Origin: Thereva unica | Taxonomy: Eukaryota; Arthropoda; Insecta; Diptera; Therevidae | Assembly (NCBI GenBank): GCA_949987705.1 | Contig: OX465283.1 | Span: 167,105,850-167,169,849, forward strand | Direction: 5' to 3' | DNA: 64,000 nt | Shown: one piece after another, positions 14,013 to 27,232 of the stretch | Layout of the letters: each line of letters begins with the position of its first letter | How positions within the stretch are numbered: the stretch's first letter is position 1 | Notes under the pieces: generated by a model | What the model was told of the DNA's origin: nothing | The model's input: only the letters and a program-made list of their open reading frames with translations | The model's database searches: none | Made by a program: the position numbers and the translations under genes

Positions 14013-15849
14013 AACTGCATGTGGTGGTCAATTAGAAGATAACCTGTTCAAATAAAAAATAATAATTGGAATTCCAATTTGTTCACGTTTATTTATAAAA
14101 AACTTTATATTTTCGGGACACGATAGATTTGCTAGCTTTAAAGACTGACTTTCACAGTGTAAGTGATTTTCCAGGAAACTTCCTTCAAGGTAGACGACTC
14201 GCTCCTACGTTAGAGCTCAAGTCTTGGAATGGCAGGAAAACAAAAACTTAGTACCACCCGATTTCGCAGTACTCCACAGACTTTTTGTTCGGGTCGTTCT
14301 GAACATACACCTTTTTATGTGATTTTTTTATTAATATTTATTTGAAACAAAGGCAAGATGTGAAAATATGTAACTGGGAGTACATTGTTTTGCTCATTCT
14401 AGTGAGCACAAGCTGCAAGTAGCTGCAACAGCCATGGACTACTGTTGTCAACAGCGTAGCATTTGTTACCTACGGTATTGGATTAATCTCAGTTTTATTG
14501 AAAAATACATTTGAAAAAGTTATCGCAAGTTTGTCGGGCAACGTGGAGATGCTGCTTAGTTCTTGTTTAACACAAAACAGTCGGGATTCTGATTGAGGAA
14601 AACTCACAACAAAAGAAACTTCAACTAAAAAGAAAGTTATTTTTCGCAATAAAAGTTTTCAAGTCAGAATATGCAAGTCAAACTTTTCAGTTAAAATCTG
14701 GGAAACTTTCGGATTTCCTTTAAATTTTGCGAACAGCTTTTGTAAATTTCCGAGTAGATACTTAATGGTACTATGAAATTATGTTCCGAAACATTTACCT
14801 CAGCGAGCCCTGCAGAGAGATTTCTTGTCGGGGCACATTAAATCCGAACCTCCCTTGATCATAGCACCGGAAGAAGGGAAACTATTGAGGGCCGCCCCTG
14901 GACCACTTTATAAAACGGTAACAGGTACTGAGCAAGGGTAATCCAATATTCATTTCACTATTAGCCTTGTCTACACGTCCTTCGCCTGAACGCTCCTGGT
15001 AACCAATTAAAGGTATTTGTCGATGAGAAGACGGACGCACATCATTTGCCGTGATTGATGATCAATACTCGCCCCCATCAATTATTATCCTTGCATCCAT
15101 CCTCGGATGACTTTCAGGGAAAACAGCGCTCTGATAAATGGGGCGAGAGCAAGGGCTCTAAACTAAAATTGATTCCGTTCGGGCCCCATAAAGCTGCCAC
15201 ACGACTCCCATAAACGTAAAAAGTTGCTCATGTAAGCGTGCTAGTCCTCTGTGCACTGCTCAGGGATAATGCGGAGTGAGCAGCGCGCAAGGACAACATG
15301 AGATGGGATTAACTTAATCTCCGGCGTAAAATGTAAATAGGACAAACGTGGCTCGCTTCATACTTCCGTGTATTGATTTGCTTTATTGGGGTGGTGAGGA
15401 CTCTGGCAAGGATACGGAATCGGGAGGTGTTGGTTGCTGTAAGGTGATTGCTGATTTTGCTGGTAATTGAAAGTTATACAAGTGTTTTGGAACTTGCCTG
15501 TAATGAAACTAAATTTGAATTATATTCAGCAATACATTTAAGGACAAGGAGGCAATATACGTGGTTTTTGCAATAGGGTTTAGTAGTAGTCTTAATTATG
15601 TAGGAGCAGCAAGAGCTCTCACAGGCACTCCTGCTCTCCCTTCGATCTCCGATGAAAATCAACTTTAGTTTGTACACAAATTAAACAATTTTGCTGAAGA
15701 TGCAAGGATAACAAAGGATGTACTTCCGACTTCAATGATACATTGATCACTGATCTTTCTTTGAGAGGACGTCTTTGCAGGTACTGCGACCTAGGTCTAT
15801 TATGCCAAACCCGTCATTAAAAATCTTCGAGATTAAGGCTTTTGATATA
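14013..15849. other. Unannotated intergenic DNA
   Basis: AT-rich sequence with no open frame resembling a protein family and no visible repeat structure. Confidence 0.45.
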
Positions 15850-16065
15850 GCATAAAAATCGTGATGGGCGAGACTCATTGTGATGGATTCGTTGAAAGAC
15901 CAAGACCAACCCTAATAAGCTGGTCTAAAAACTTCTTCTTAGTTTTCAGGATAAAGGAAAGTAGGCTGATTGAATATCGATCCTGCAAATTGCGCGAGAA
16001 GGGACTATCACCCATGGCAGACTTCCGCACTACCATGCGAAGGCTAAGTTTAACCGGACGTCGTC
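15850..16065 (-). repeat. R1-like LINE remnant, copy 1 of a two-copy repeat
   Basis: This stretch aligns by eye with 46245-46398 plus 46700-46770. Shared landmarks include GGTCTAAAAAC next to GTTTTCAGGA, and a perfect TCACCCATGGCAGA followed by TTCCGCA. On the minus strand the other copy reads RVGLTVNP and this one RVGLGLSTNP, recalling the GLxVNPxK box that follows the YxDD motif in R1-type RTs. The protein assignment is weaker than the repeat assignment. Confidence 0.5.
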
Positions 16066-16181
16066 TGATATCCCGAGTTCATCGTTAGTACCAATTATCC
16101 CTTCAGCAGATTGTTTACACCTTGGGGTAACGAGTTTCATCGAGTATACGCTCTGTAGATCCCCTGAATTCAGTTTATGGC

Positions 16182-16725
16182 CAATGTTCCCTCTAAGCTG
16201 CGCAGTTGCGCGGCCGCGCACTAATTTTTTGTGAGTTGCGCAGCCGTTTTGGTATTCCGCGTACAATAGGCTTGTTCACCGTTTTTTTTATTTCACTTTA
16301 CAAAAGAATTGCATCTAAAAATGGCAGAAATCCAAATTTCACAAAAAAGGATAATTTGCCTGGTTTGCTTTATGTTGAGAGGGGAGTGGAAAGAACGCGT
16401 AATGGCTACGGTTTGGCAAGGTTTTGCCGACCTTTTGGAAATACAAGTTCATCAGACCTTCTTCACAACATTTTCGAACCCACAAAGTGCGCCAACATCC
16501 AATGGTACCGTTCGTCGTCAAGGGTTGTCGTTCGTGAAGTTGTCGTTCAGACATTTCACAGTCACTCATGTACTAACCTCTAGGAAAAGTGTCATTGAAA
16601 CTTGTATCCGCATTTATATCTGCGAAACAGAAGCATTATTGGGATTTAAGTCGCAAAAATTGTCCATATTACGGTGGCAAATAAGCTGCCATTCGATTCT
16701 CGAAATCGTTCGAAATTTGAACTAA
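16182..16725 (+). mobile_element. Possible hAT-type DNA transposon end and adjoining open frame
   Basis: CAATGTTCCCTCTAAGCTGCGC, followed by GC-rich short inverted blocks (CTGCGCA ... TGCGCAG), resembles the CAGTGTTCCCTCTAA-type termini I associate with hAT-Tip100/Zaphod elements. This is from memory and not verified. Overlapping plus frames follow at 16206-16583 and 16309-16725 (138 aa), with no recognised domain. No matching inverse end was found, so the element is truncated or the call is wrong. Confidence 0.3.
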
Positions 16726-19700
16726 GTTTACCTGCTCAAGATTACAGTTGGCTCAGAATTTCTCCCTCAAAGCAATTCCTCCCGAGAAATATTTCGAATT
16801 AGATAATGCTGAGCGTGCTTGTTTCAGGGTGCGACATTACCTCATCGCAGCCTCCAAAATCCCAGAATGCTTTTACCTAATGAAGTATTATAATTACAAT
16901 AATTAACATATTTGGTTGATGAAATTGAAGAATGCGTAACAGCTGGAAGGCAAAGGTCTCATACTTTCGTCTCTAATTAAATCTCCTTGTCGAATCCTTA
17001 TTAGGATTGAGCAAATTTACTGCCATCGAATACCTGAGATCTGAGGAATTAGTGGTGTACTTGATACCGGTCTCACTACGTTTTCGTTTTCCAATTACAA
17101 AGTTATAATTAATAGAAAGTATTTACGAAGGTTCGATAATGCCGCTCCCAGTTTGTGTGCTCGTCATCCCAGTCCTACTCGTTATTCGAGCCACATCCAC
17201 AAAATTCCCGACCAAGCAATTTTCCATAAGCTAACAATTACGGTTGAACCGAATTGGATTATCGGCTTCTAAGGATTTTATCGATTTGGGCCGGGGGCGG
17301 GGTGGCCACCCAGATTTGATTTGTTTCGAAATTCGGAAGAAAGGGCGGTTTTGACAGCGAAATCCATTATAACGAGGACCATCTTTTCTCCGATGACAAG
17401 GTCAACACGACGATACAAAACACTACGGTGATTAGTGGAATGACTTGCGTTCATTCCGCGCCGTTGGTCGACTTCGGGAATTGTTTACTCGGCATCTGAT
17501 TTGAAATGCAAATAGAATTCATAATTAATAACAGGTGAAACACGGGCAGAATTTCATCTGGGCGATAAGCCAGTAATTATTAAAATTACACTTTTTGCCG
17601 AATTTGAACAACTAGCGAAACTCATTATGGAAATTGCTGATGTCGTAAACAATTTTAATGCTTTAAGTTAAAATTAATTATTTTGGGAAGAATGCCATTT
17701 TTGCGGGGCGGGGACAGCTATTACAATTTCAGGAACTTTTCTGAAGTCCTTGCATCCTTTTTGCCGGAGTTGGGATTGATTTTTGAAATCCATTCCTATA
17801 ATTCTTCAAGTCAGCAATTCCCAGAACACTTGATTTCCCGAAAGTCACCGAAGGATCCCGGTTAACGTAGAAGCTGGAGTGGAAATATAAATTTCCGCTC
17901 GCAATTGCAATTTCACCAATTCGACTATAACGTTCTGTATTTATAGCTCACTCTATCCTAGAAACTTGTGGGCTAAGACGGACCGATTTTACGACCTGAA
18001 ATTCCTTTGAGGTGCACTATTCCGTGTGGCTGCACGAGCGAGTTGGCTTTTATATGAATTCTTAAATTTTATGCACGGCAACTGAATGCCAATCATTGCA
18101 CAATTGCAATGCACTGTCTTCTCCCATACATTGTAGGATGCACACAGAAAGTTCTAGAGGCACAAAATGGAAAAAGAAGATTAATGCTAAAATAAATTGA
18201 TTGTTTTTGGAGATAATTAACTTTCCACCTTTCCTCTGTGATTCGTTTTATTTTCAACATTCTTGATAATTTCAAGTTTCCTTTTCTGTAGATAGTAGGT
18301 GGTAGTGTAGGCAAATAGCAGGGAGAAGCAAATTGTGAAAGTTGTGCATTGAACCTCCCCAATATAGAAGGGATTTGTGCTTATAGCAGATATCTTTTGA
18401 AAAATTGATTACCATTGATACCATTGAATTGGCAGGAGTCTTCTACTTTTATTGCGAGTGGTGGCTTCGGAGATTTCATTTCTGAGCCTCTCCTCAAATG
18501 TACGCGTTCATGTTACGGAAACATGAGTCCCAGTCAAAAGCAGGGAAATGTGGAGAAGCAGATAAGCCCAGGCAGTTGGCTTTCCTAATGTTCAGATAGT
18601 TCTTTTAGGAGCTGGGTTTGGTAAAAAAAGTGAGAGATGAGTCAATACCGGAGTATAGTTTTGGACAAAAAGGAAGAAATAGATCAAGGAGATTAGGTCA
18701 TGAGCTTAGACGTCGGAGATTGTCATAATATAATTTACAGTTTGATATAGATCTAGATTATTAATGCCTGCATGTCTGCACACAGCTCAGCGTCTGATAC
18801 AAATAAATCGATAGAAAGAATTTCTACGTATGACACTGCAGTGTGTGCAGTGGAGACCCTTACCAGCAACACAAATTATTACTGGCGCTGCGTTGCCCTT
18901 GTTGCCTTGAAGACTTCTTCTTACAATATGCAGTGCCATCGGTTACATCACAGTCTGCTTGCAAATATCAAAGTTAATTTTCATTTCGTCAAAGCGCAGA
19001 CAGTAAATGTTTTTTCTTAGAATTTATGTGCTGTTATTCCTTATCTGTCATACTGCTTGATATCCTTTGTCCAAGTCCTTTGTTAAGTAAAATGCAGGCA
19101 TGGAGGCTCGCAGCGGAAACGCTAAATTCTCTTTAGCAAAGCACTCCCAAGGAGTAGTGATTTGCATGTAAGAAGCGTCACTGACTTCCGCAAATACATT
19201 TACAAAAGTATATACTAACCCCAGCCTTTTCCAAAAAAAGGAGGAAAACATTTGCCAGGGTAAGGACGTCCTAAGATGCGGCAGTGCGCCCGACAGCAGA
19301 TGTGAACCTTTTAACTAGGAACAAAAAGGCATCATCGAAGATTTTCTCCTTTTTGGGAGGCTACTAATAACCATTGCCATTGCCAGATCGTCATCGATTG
19401 GACCACTACCGGTAGCTGGTGGTAGGCGCTTTTCAATGGCTGCTCTTCTGTGCACCGATGGGTGATTGATGTCAAGCGACACAGGATGTCTAGAGGTTAT
19501 AGAATTTTCCAATAGCTGGGAAAAGAGCGGAAAATTTCTGAAAACAAGTAGTTATTTTCCTTTTAGGAGTTGTTGAACATTTCAGGGACAGAATGTCCTT
19601 CTGAGAAGTGTAGGTACTTTATGGCTTCTGCGTTTTTCTGGCTAAAGCAATTGACGATGGAAAGCATTTTTTCGGTGGAAAAATTACAAGGAAAATTTCA

Positions 19701-22624
19701 TGTCGATTCCAGAACTTTAACTCAACTCGCACAGAAAGGGTAATATTTTCTCGATACTAGAAAAGGAGTGTACTCTTGATTAACTGGATTGTATGCGAAG
19801 CCCATTGTAGCCGCAATGTTATTTTGAATAGATGCCCTGCCCGAGCAGCGTACTTCAGATGTTGCTGGATATAGCATGTCGGCTTTTAGTGGGCACAACA
19901 GCAGCCTTCAAACCACAAGCGAAAAGGCAAAAACGGGAAAGATTTCATCGGAGAAAGTTCATTGAAAAGGGAAAATCGTTTTAGTAGAAGACAAACAATA
20001 AAACCACTTAACTCCCATTTCCGTAACCGAAGTACCATATCAAGCTCGTGGTATTACTTTTATAGCTACAACCTCTAATGGGACAATCTGTGGGCTCCAG
20101 GCAACTCTTGCAGAGCCTGTCCGACGACGTCTACTGTCGAGTCCTAGAATGATGTCTTATGTTCAATAAATTGATGTTGAAACAGATTTTGCTATCGTTT
20201 GGTGTTTTCTAAGTGAGAAGATGGTTGAATTTATCGACATTATGGCAGAAAAATGAACTCTTAGAAGCAGCCATGGAATATAAATCAACCTGAATTGGGG
20301 TCGATTCAAATTCATGCTGGGTAGTTATTGGAAAGGCGTTTGTTTCGTTTTTTATTGTATTCATTTTATTCGAGCAAATCACTCCAGCCGAAAGCAATAA
20401 AAGTGAGTAATTCTTGCTCGGTACGGATTAAATATTTTAACTTGTGCTACGATGGGGTTAATTGCAACGATTATGTCGAACGAAATTGCTTGCTAGAAAT
20501 TAAGCAATGAACATTTATGGAATATGGCAAGGGTGGCTAGATAATATCATTGGGATAGAACTTGCGAGTTACAGTGCCGCAAGCAGAGTATAAATGCAAA
20601 TCAAACCTGAGTACATACAGCGTCTCTCAAAGTTTCCTTTTTATAATACAAAATAGTTTTCCTTGTACTTTTATATGCACTTGTTTTGCAACATAAAGCC
20701 TTGCTGATTGAGAAACATTTCCATTCAAACATATTTTTTTGTGTCGGTTCAATATCCTATGAAAACAATGGATTGATTAATCTATTTCTCCGTATATCCC
20801 TTTTCATCCATCTGTCTCCACGCAGTGCCAGCCACAGCAGAAGCTCCTTCCGGCCCAAATCGATAGATGATTTATGTATGGTATCACGAAAGGCTAAAAC
20901 AACTGTTCGACAAAAATATTTGCAAAATGGACGAATAAATATGCAAACAAAACCACCCCCGGCGACTGCATGCGGGTTTCATGCAAACTGTAATATCCCC
21001 ATCGGGCAACAATATCTGAGTCCCATATTTCCGTTCTGCCATCCACGACAAACGTTGAATGCACTGAAAGCCCCGCAGCCCCGCCCCACAGCAATTGAAT
21101 GAGCACAGAGAACGCCATTCCCGGCTGCTGAATTATTTCGATGCTAAATGAAAATCTTGCAAACACCTGTGCCGGGCATGCAACCCCTCGGTCCTGGCAG
21201 CAATGCAACTAGTTTGACCTGCTCAACAACTCCAAATGAACTGCGGCTATTTACCCTTCTTAAAGCTCTGCTAGCTCTTAACAATCACCCAAGGACTTTA
21301 AGCTTACGGCTATATGCGTTGGACCCGGTCGCAAAACACAATTAGGCTCCTGCCGGAGCTGGCTTAGTTGTTGCTATGAATGTGCCTTTTAAGGACCTTT
21401 GTTTATCCTTATTCGCTGCTGCTCGCTAGACTTGTGGGGACATGACGTAATCTTCTAAAATCCCATCATGAGTCTTGCCATGTGACGTCAAGCAAGGATA
21501 CAAGAGGAACCTTTGATTTTCCTTTTGGGCTCGTGTCAACTTTTTGATTTACACGGGGGCTGGGGCGAACTTTAAAGAACAGTTGTGGAGACAGAGCCCT
21601 GTAAGTTAAGAGGGTTACACATGTAAGCGAGCAGATAATTCTCCCGTTGGCACGATCTTAAGTTTGGGGGAAATATAGGGAATTTTGATATTTGAGAAAT
21701 TAAAGAGCTGTTGGAGGTTATTCGACTCCTTCTTGAAGGATAACCAACGAAAATATTACTTGCTGGTTGCTCTTGCTTTAACATTGGAGCCAGGCTGACC
21801 TTTATTCATGCTAATGAACGCGTTTTTACTTAAGTTGGTAGAACTGTTCTTAATTACTGCAGCTGGTTGAATCAGTAGTGGATCATGTTTTTTGCAATGA
21901 ACGAGTTTGCCTTAGCAGATGGCCGATAAGGAATACTACTAAGCCGTTGGAATATCTAAGAAAACGGCCATAATGCCATTGCTGCATCATCGATTCTTTG
22001 ACACACGGAGGAAATCTAGCAGTCATGGCAAAACTTAGCAATTACTCAGGCACAGGGGCCACTGTGCACGAAAATCTCTATGTTGAGAGTGCGTTGGTGA
22101 CAGATCGGCTGTACGAGAAATTGTGATGTTGGCGCTTTTCAATATTTTCTCAAAGTTGAGGCCAGCACAGGTCTAAATGACGGCTGATAAACGGCTACGG
22201 TCCATTGCAATCGAGACCTCGAAGTTGGGTCCTGTGTGTTCTATGTTCCATTTTGAACTGGTAAAGGAGTGGAGGTTTCTTCGACCCCCACGAAGCATCA
22301 GATCCTCTCACTCAGATCTGGTGAAATAATCGCCCTAAATTCTTTTCGAAACCGCAATTTGAAATACACATACGTGCAAGACAGGTCCACATAGTTCTAG
22401 AAATGGAGAGACAAGCAAGCCGTGCTGGTCTGCTGGAACTCATGATCGCTGCAACCGGCTTGGTTTTGGCCCTCAGACTATAGTGGCATAAGTTACAACA
22501 GGTTTAACGATCGTGTTGTACGTCCAGCACATCATCTGTCCTGTAAGACATAAGGTTTATCCAAAACCCTTCTAAGGAGCATCGAGCCGAGTAAACTTAA
22601 TACGGGAGGAAAATAGTTTAAGGG
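16726..22624. other. Unannotated intergenic DNA
   Basis: No gene supported. Short frames such as 20686-21102 (+, 138 aa) lack family resemblance or conserved motifs. Around 21870-22010 the minus strand reads AVFLDIPTAL, faintly like an RT palm segment, but this is too weak to call separately. Confidence 0.4.
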
Positions 22625-23213
22625 TTATGAGGATTCGGGACGGTGTTGAAGGTGATGGCGATGAACACTGCTTTTGAACTCTTGGATGTTGTAGGCGTTC
22701 GGAAATACTGACTGTGAAAGGATGTTCCACAGTCGAGTTATTCTATTTAGAAATGAATTACTAGCTTGTAGAGTGCGTGAACGGGGGAGTTCCAGGTGGA
22801 GGGAATGAAACGAGTGGGCCAATCTGGTGTTGCGGACATAAGATTGCCGCGGAGGCAGGAAAGCGTTTATTTCTGAGCAGCAGTCGCAATGATAGTAGCG
22901 ATATAATTTTGTCAGTGCTGCTACATTCCTACGGTGGCTCAAGGGTCGATGGTGGAGCAAACGGCGTCGTCACCGGACCGTTTCAGGGCTCTTTTTTGCA
23001 CTTGATATAACCACGCCAAGATGGTTTTCGGGGACCCCCGCAGTGATCGGGTGGGATTCCGATTTGACGCCATCCAATACTACTTTGATTGAACGGCCAA
23101 AAGAAAAATCTCAATACAATTCTGTAGAAGTGAGTCAACGTCCATAGCTTTGAGTTTGGCGAGCAGGGCTGAGTGGCATACTCTATCAAAAGCCTTGGAA
23201 ATATCTGGAGCAA
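22625..23213 (-). pseudogene. CR1/Jockey-like non-LTR retrotransposon relic, copy 1
   Basis: On the minus strand, 23150-23220 encodes DISKAFDRVCHSALLAKL, the RT motif-A block with its catalytic Asp. Frame 22625-22960 gives the conserved C-terminal tail of the same polyprotein: LSHRRNVAALTKLYRYYH, then TRLAHSFHSL, LPRSRTLQASNSFLNRITRL and WNILSQSVFPNAYN. The RT core between them, including YxDD, is deleted, and the motif-A part contains stops. A second relic of this tail is at 37880-38180. Confidence 0.8.
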
Positions 23214-24559
23214 CCAGACTAGATTAATTAAATCGATGCAAACTTCGGTTGAGGTGTTCTGTAAGGCAAACTAAAAGATCGCCAGTTTGCTTCTCAACTT
23301 GTTGTCAAATGAGGTTTTGACTTTCCTGATGGTGGATTTGTGCAGGAATTTCTAAGTTTTATATATTCTCGGCGGAGCGAGTCTGAGTACTCAACTGTCA
23401 TAGCCTGGATAGAAATAAGACCTAAGGGCTGGCCCAATTTGAACATTTGGAAAAAGGGCCCAGAACAGCCTTATTTGGATTGATTGAGAACCTTCCGTGC
23501 AGCGTTACCAGCTTACAGAATTTAGCAAAACCTTTTACGCATGTATAATTTTTTTGAGCATCTTGAGAATAGTTTTTAAAGTATATTTTTACTGGATTAT
23601 TAATATATCTTGATTTTGAGTACAGATGATTTTTTAATCGCACTAAAGTACAATAACTTGTGCACTATGATATGCTCAACAGATTGTTGGCAGCAGAATA
23701 TTAATTGTGTGTTTCCCGTTTGTTCCACATTTATCTTGCCGCCCACAGTCTCATTTGTGTAATTTTGTAAGCCACATACATACCCTCACAGGAGTAAATT
23801 TTGTAAATAAAAACATCCTGTGGCAGCATCGATTGCGAAAGCAACAAATGACATTGAACGAATTTATGAAGAAAGTGAATCCGCAAGCTGATGGCGGCAT
23901 AGCGTAAACAAGTAAACAAACAAATTAAGGAATCAAAAACTGATCCCCGAATACACGAGTGTATCCAAATACAATATAAATTTGGAGTTTTTGAAAATCC
24001 CTCCAGAGCCGGCAATCGAAAGCAAACTAGATTATAACAAAACAAGAAAATCCTTTTCTCTTAGGCTGGTTTACTCCACCACATCCGGAAGGGAAAGTTG
24101 ATGTTTACTCCAGTATACAGATCCATGGCTACGGCCACGAGAGTGCATATAGTTTCTGAGATCACACAATCCAATTCCACATGGAGGCGAGGAATCTGGG
24201 CATGCTCAAACACCATGTTTTCCTACAGAAATCCTGACCTGGCCAAGTTACTCGCGAAAACACATCCACGTGAGCATATTGGGCCACTGGGCCAGCAGAT
24301 TCCCTCCACATCGTACTAGAATCCTTGGAACTAGCGGCGCACCTGACAACAGGCCCCGCACTGTGGAAAACTTGGAAAATGCTTTCGGAAAATTCAGAAC
24401 CGAAATTTCCAATGCTTTCCTCTTCTTTCGTGAGCGCCATCGCTCTCTTTCTGAAATCATTGTGCCAGAGAGAGTGTAAAGCTCTCAATGTAATATATGT
24501 TGAGGAAAATTAAGCACATTTTCCTGGTCTAGCCGATGGTACATGGCTCTCTCTTCCTT
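23214..24559. other. Unannotated DNA upstream of the AT-rich leader
   Basis: Overlapping open frames on both strands at 24098-24513 are longer than expected for such AT-rich DNA, but none resembles a known family. Their density probably reflects locally higher GC. No 5' non-coding exon of the receptor could be identified. Confidence 0.35.
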
Positions 24560-26569
24560 CAGATGTCTTAAAAAAATTTCCCAATTTTCCTCAGCTCGTT
24601 GTTCAGTTATGATGTGAATTTTATCCGAATCGAATGTGTTTTCAAAAATGCGTTGGGTATAATTTTCCTTTTTTTTAAAATGAAAAAGTTTTTCAATTTA
24701 TTAAAGATAAAAAAGGGAGAAAATTTTCCACGATATGAATTTGATGTTGTGAGCTTTTCTTTTATGGTGTTCCGCTGGTGGCTTTAGAGTTTTCCCGATA
24801 TTTTTTTTATTTAGATATTGTGAAAATCCTCCGTGATGTATACCTATAGTGACATTCTTGATGGCAAATGTTTTCCCTGTTCTTGATGTGTGATGAGGAA
24901 AATTGATTGTAACCTTTTTTTACTACTAAAACACCGGGAATCGTGCGCGCCTAAAAATTGAGTGGATGTTTTTTTTTGTTACTTTTGTGGAAATTTTATG
25001 ATTCTGGGCTTAATGGAGTTGGGATTTAATTTTAGAAAAGATGTAGTAAAATCGGGTTGTTGTTTAAATTTGTTTTGTTTTCCGATTAAAGTTGAAATAG
25101 TATGAAAAAAAAATTTGATAAAGGAAATTTATAATAAAATGATAACAAAGAAAAGTTTTAATGTTAACATGTTGTGCAAATTGATGAAGTTACTTGTAAT
25201 AGGAAACAACTAAATAAATATATATTTATTAAATATGTACAAAAATTATAAAAGGAAAAACAAATCAACATAGCAAATCAATATCAGCCAGTTAAAAAGG
25301 GGAAAGTATTATTGTAATAAATCTTAAGGAAAGGATCAAACAACAAACAAAATATCAAAACACTGACGTAATATGGGCCACTGCAAGTGGCGCCGAAAAT
25401 TTGGACCACTTACAAGACTTTAAAAGAAATAAAATAAAACAAAAAAAGGACATCTTTACATGTATACATATAATATATACACATAAAACAGTGATATCCC
25501 GACTATATAGGATATAGAAGTAATAAAACACTTTTCAGAAACGTGCCAACCCCAGCTTTACTTCCCTTTTTCGTTGTTTTGTATATAAATGGCCTTGCTC
25601 TAAAAATTTGGTCAAAAGTGTGCGTCTTTTTGTTTTTAGCCCCCCCTCCCCTATTCATCTGCAAAAAGAAGTGTTTTTAGTGTATTTAATTTTTGTTTAT
25701 TTGTTTCAATAGAAGAAGAAGGAAAAGAAAACATTTCTGTGCGTCATCATAAATTAGAAGATATTTTCCTTAAGGATATTGATTGAAAAAGTTTAACAAT
25801 TAAAAGTTATAAGATACATAAGAATTTATTTAAAATAGTAAAATTCGTAGTTAAAAATTATCTAAATAGATTCGTAGTAGTTTTTTAATTAAAACAGAAG
25901 AATTAAAAAAAAACTGGAATAGATAAATAATAAATTTATTAGTTCAATTTTTAAATTTACTTCCAATCTATCGGTGTTTAAAAAAAATATTTTAAAGCAA
26001 AAACATTTAAACAACATATATTTGACTGAATATCAAATATTCTAGTGTATAGAAAGTAATAATCAAAACAAAGAATACTATTTTGAAAAGCGATTAAGTA
26101 AACGTTTAAATAAAACAGTTCCCAAAAAAATCAAATCTTTGTATATGCGTAACATTCTAGTTAATCTAATAATAATTAAAAGAAGCAAATGAATTATAAA
26201 TAAATTTTCCTACACTAATTAGTTTATTCTTTTATACCGCCATAGTTTTTGCAGAATATGAAACAATTTTAAATTTTCGGGACCAATTTCCAAACAACAA
26301 AACAACCACAATACAAAAAAACAAAAACAAAAAATGAAAAGGATCATAAACAGAAATTCTCTACCATACCACCTTGTAGATATTTTGAAATAACTGTTGG
26401 TTTAAAGCCTATATTAAAAGAGAAAGAGTAATCGTAACCCAATAAGCAATAAACAAAACCTAACATAAATGAAGAACATGTACAGCTAATGTATTGAGGA
26501 CTTGACAGAGCAGAATCTAGTGAATTACAATTAATAAATAAGTAAGATATTAAATTAAATTAACAAAAT
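24560..26569 (+). promoter_or_regulatory. AT-rich block upstream of the receptor start (probable promoter and 5' leader)
   Basis: About 2 kb of unusually A/T-rich sequence, with many A and T runs, abruptly replaces mixed-composition DNA and ends at the receptor ATG. I see no pyrimidine-rich AG acceptor just before the ATG, so the leader is probably continuous into the coding exon. A TATA-like GTATATAAAT is at 25581-25590, but no convincing initiator follows about 30 bases downstream, so I do not call it as the promoter. No long coding frame is present. Confidence 0.4.
26469..26497 (+). promoter_or_regulatory. Two overlapping upstream ORFs in the receptor leader
   Basis: ATG at 26469 opens a six-codon uORF (MKNMYS) ending at TAA 26487-26489. 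A second ATG at 26489 overlaps that stop as TAATG and encodes only MY before TGA at 26495-26497. Both lie about 75-100 bases before the receptor ATG, so they are probably in the mRNA leader and could reduce or gate initiation. That they are transcribed is inferred, because the transcription start is not known. Confidence 0.45.
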
Positions 26570-27226
26570 ATGGATTACGGACTGCAGCTGAATCCAAACA
26601 TCACAACCGACGACTTCCTGGCCATGTTCCCATCGGACAGCAACTCCAGTCAGCTATCGTCATCTTCCGGAACAGTAATATTCAATGACACCCTGTACTT
26701 TAATCAGAACGTTACGACAGTCCAATATAACGGGACATATCCCAGCGGGTATACCCTAACGCATATTGTGATAGCATCGATAGTGGTCACCATCCTTATG
26801 ATCATCATAGTTGTTGGGAATATGCTGGTGATAATCGCCATCGCCACAGAGAAGTCCTTAAAAAACATCCAGAACTGGTTCATCGCATCCTTGGCCGTTG
26901 CGGATTTTTTTCTCGGTTTAGTTATAATGCCGTTTTCGCTAGCGAACGAATTAATGGGATATTGGATATTTGGTAGTTGGTGGTGTGATATCCATTCAGC
27001 AATGGATGTGTTGTTGTGTACTGCATCAATTATGAATTTGTGCTTAATATCGCTCGATAGATATTGGAGTATTACAAAAGCGGTAGAGTATTTAAAGTCA
27101 AGGACACCGGCACGCGCGGCAGTTATGATAGCGGCTGTGTGGATAATGTCAGGATTAATATGCATACCGCCGCTATTGGGATGGAAAGTCAAAAGACCAG
27201 AAGGTCAACAGCTACCACAGTGTGCG
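26570..27226 (+). CDS. Octalpha2R: Alpha2-adrenergic-like octopamine receptor, first coding exon (N-terminus to TM4)
   Basis: This is a class A biogenic-amine GPCR of the plasma membrane; the insect family is octopamine-responsive and typically lowers cAMP through Gi/o (family knowledge). The exon gives 219 residues. The N-terminus (1-62) carries five N-glycosylation sequons at N10, N25, N39, N47 and N54. TM1 is about 66-92, with N84 as N1.50. TM2 has SLAVAD with D112 as D2.50. C139 is the TM3 disulfide cysteine, D146 the amine-binding aspartate (D3.32), and DRY is 163-165. W191 is W4.50, and C218 is the second-loop cysteine. The stretch DRYWSITKAVEYLKSRTPAR points to the alpha2-like group rather than Oct/Tyr, OAMB or beta-like receptors. 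The ATG has A at -3 and G at +4. The frame stays open to TAG at 27311-27313, but GTAAGT at 27227 follows codon 219 exactly (phase 0), so the last 28 codons are probably intron. TM5-TM7 are not in the window. Membership of the amine GPCR family is near certain; the subtype is about 0.9. Confidence 0.92.
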
Positions 27227-27232
27227 GTAAGT
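27227..27232 (+). other. Splice donor of receptor coding exon 1
   Basis: GTAAGT directly follows codon 219 (GCG), just after the conserved second-loop cysteine codon. It matches the U1 donor consensus. Past this point the translation stops resembling the receptor family and soon hits a stop. Splitting the second extracellular loop leaves TM5-TM7 to downstream exons. Confidence 0.85.

Noticed and set aside
24098..24513. Cluster of overlapping frames on both strands
   Set aside because: None resembles a protein family and no splice or promoter evidence supports any of them.
25581..25590. TATA box of the receptor gene
   Set aside because: The whole block is A/T-rich, so TATAAA-like strings are expected, and no initiator sits at the right distance.
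26704..27192. 162-codon frame antisense to the receptor exon
   Set aside because: Shadow of the real coding exon; the plus strand has unambiguous GPCR motifs.
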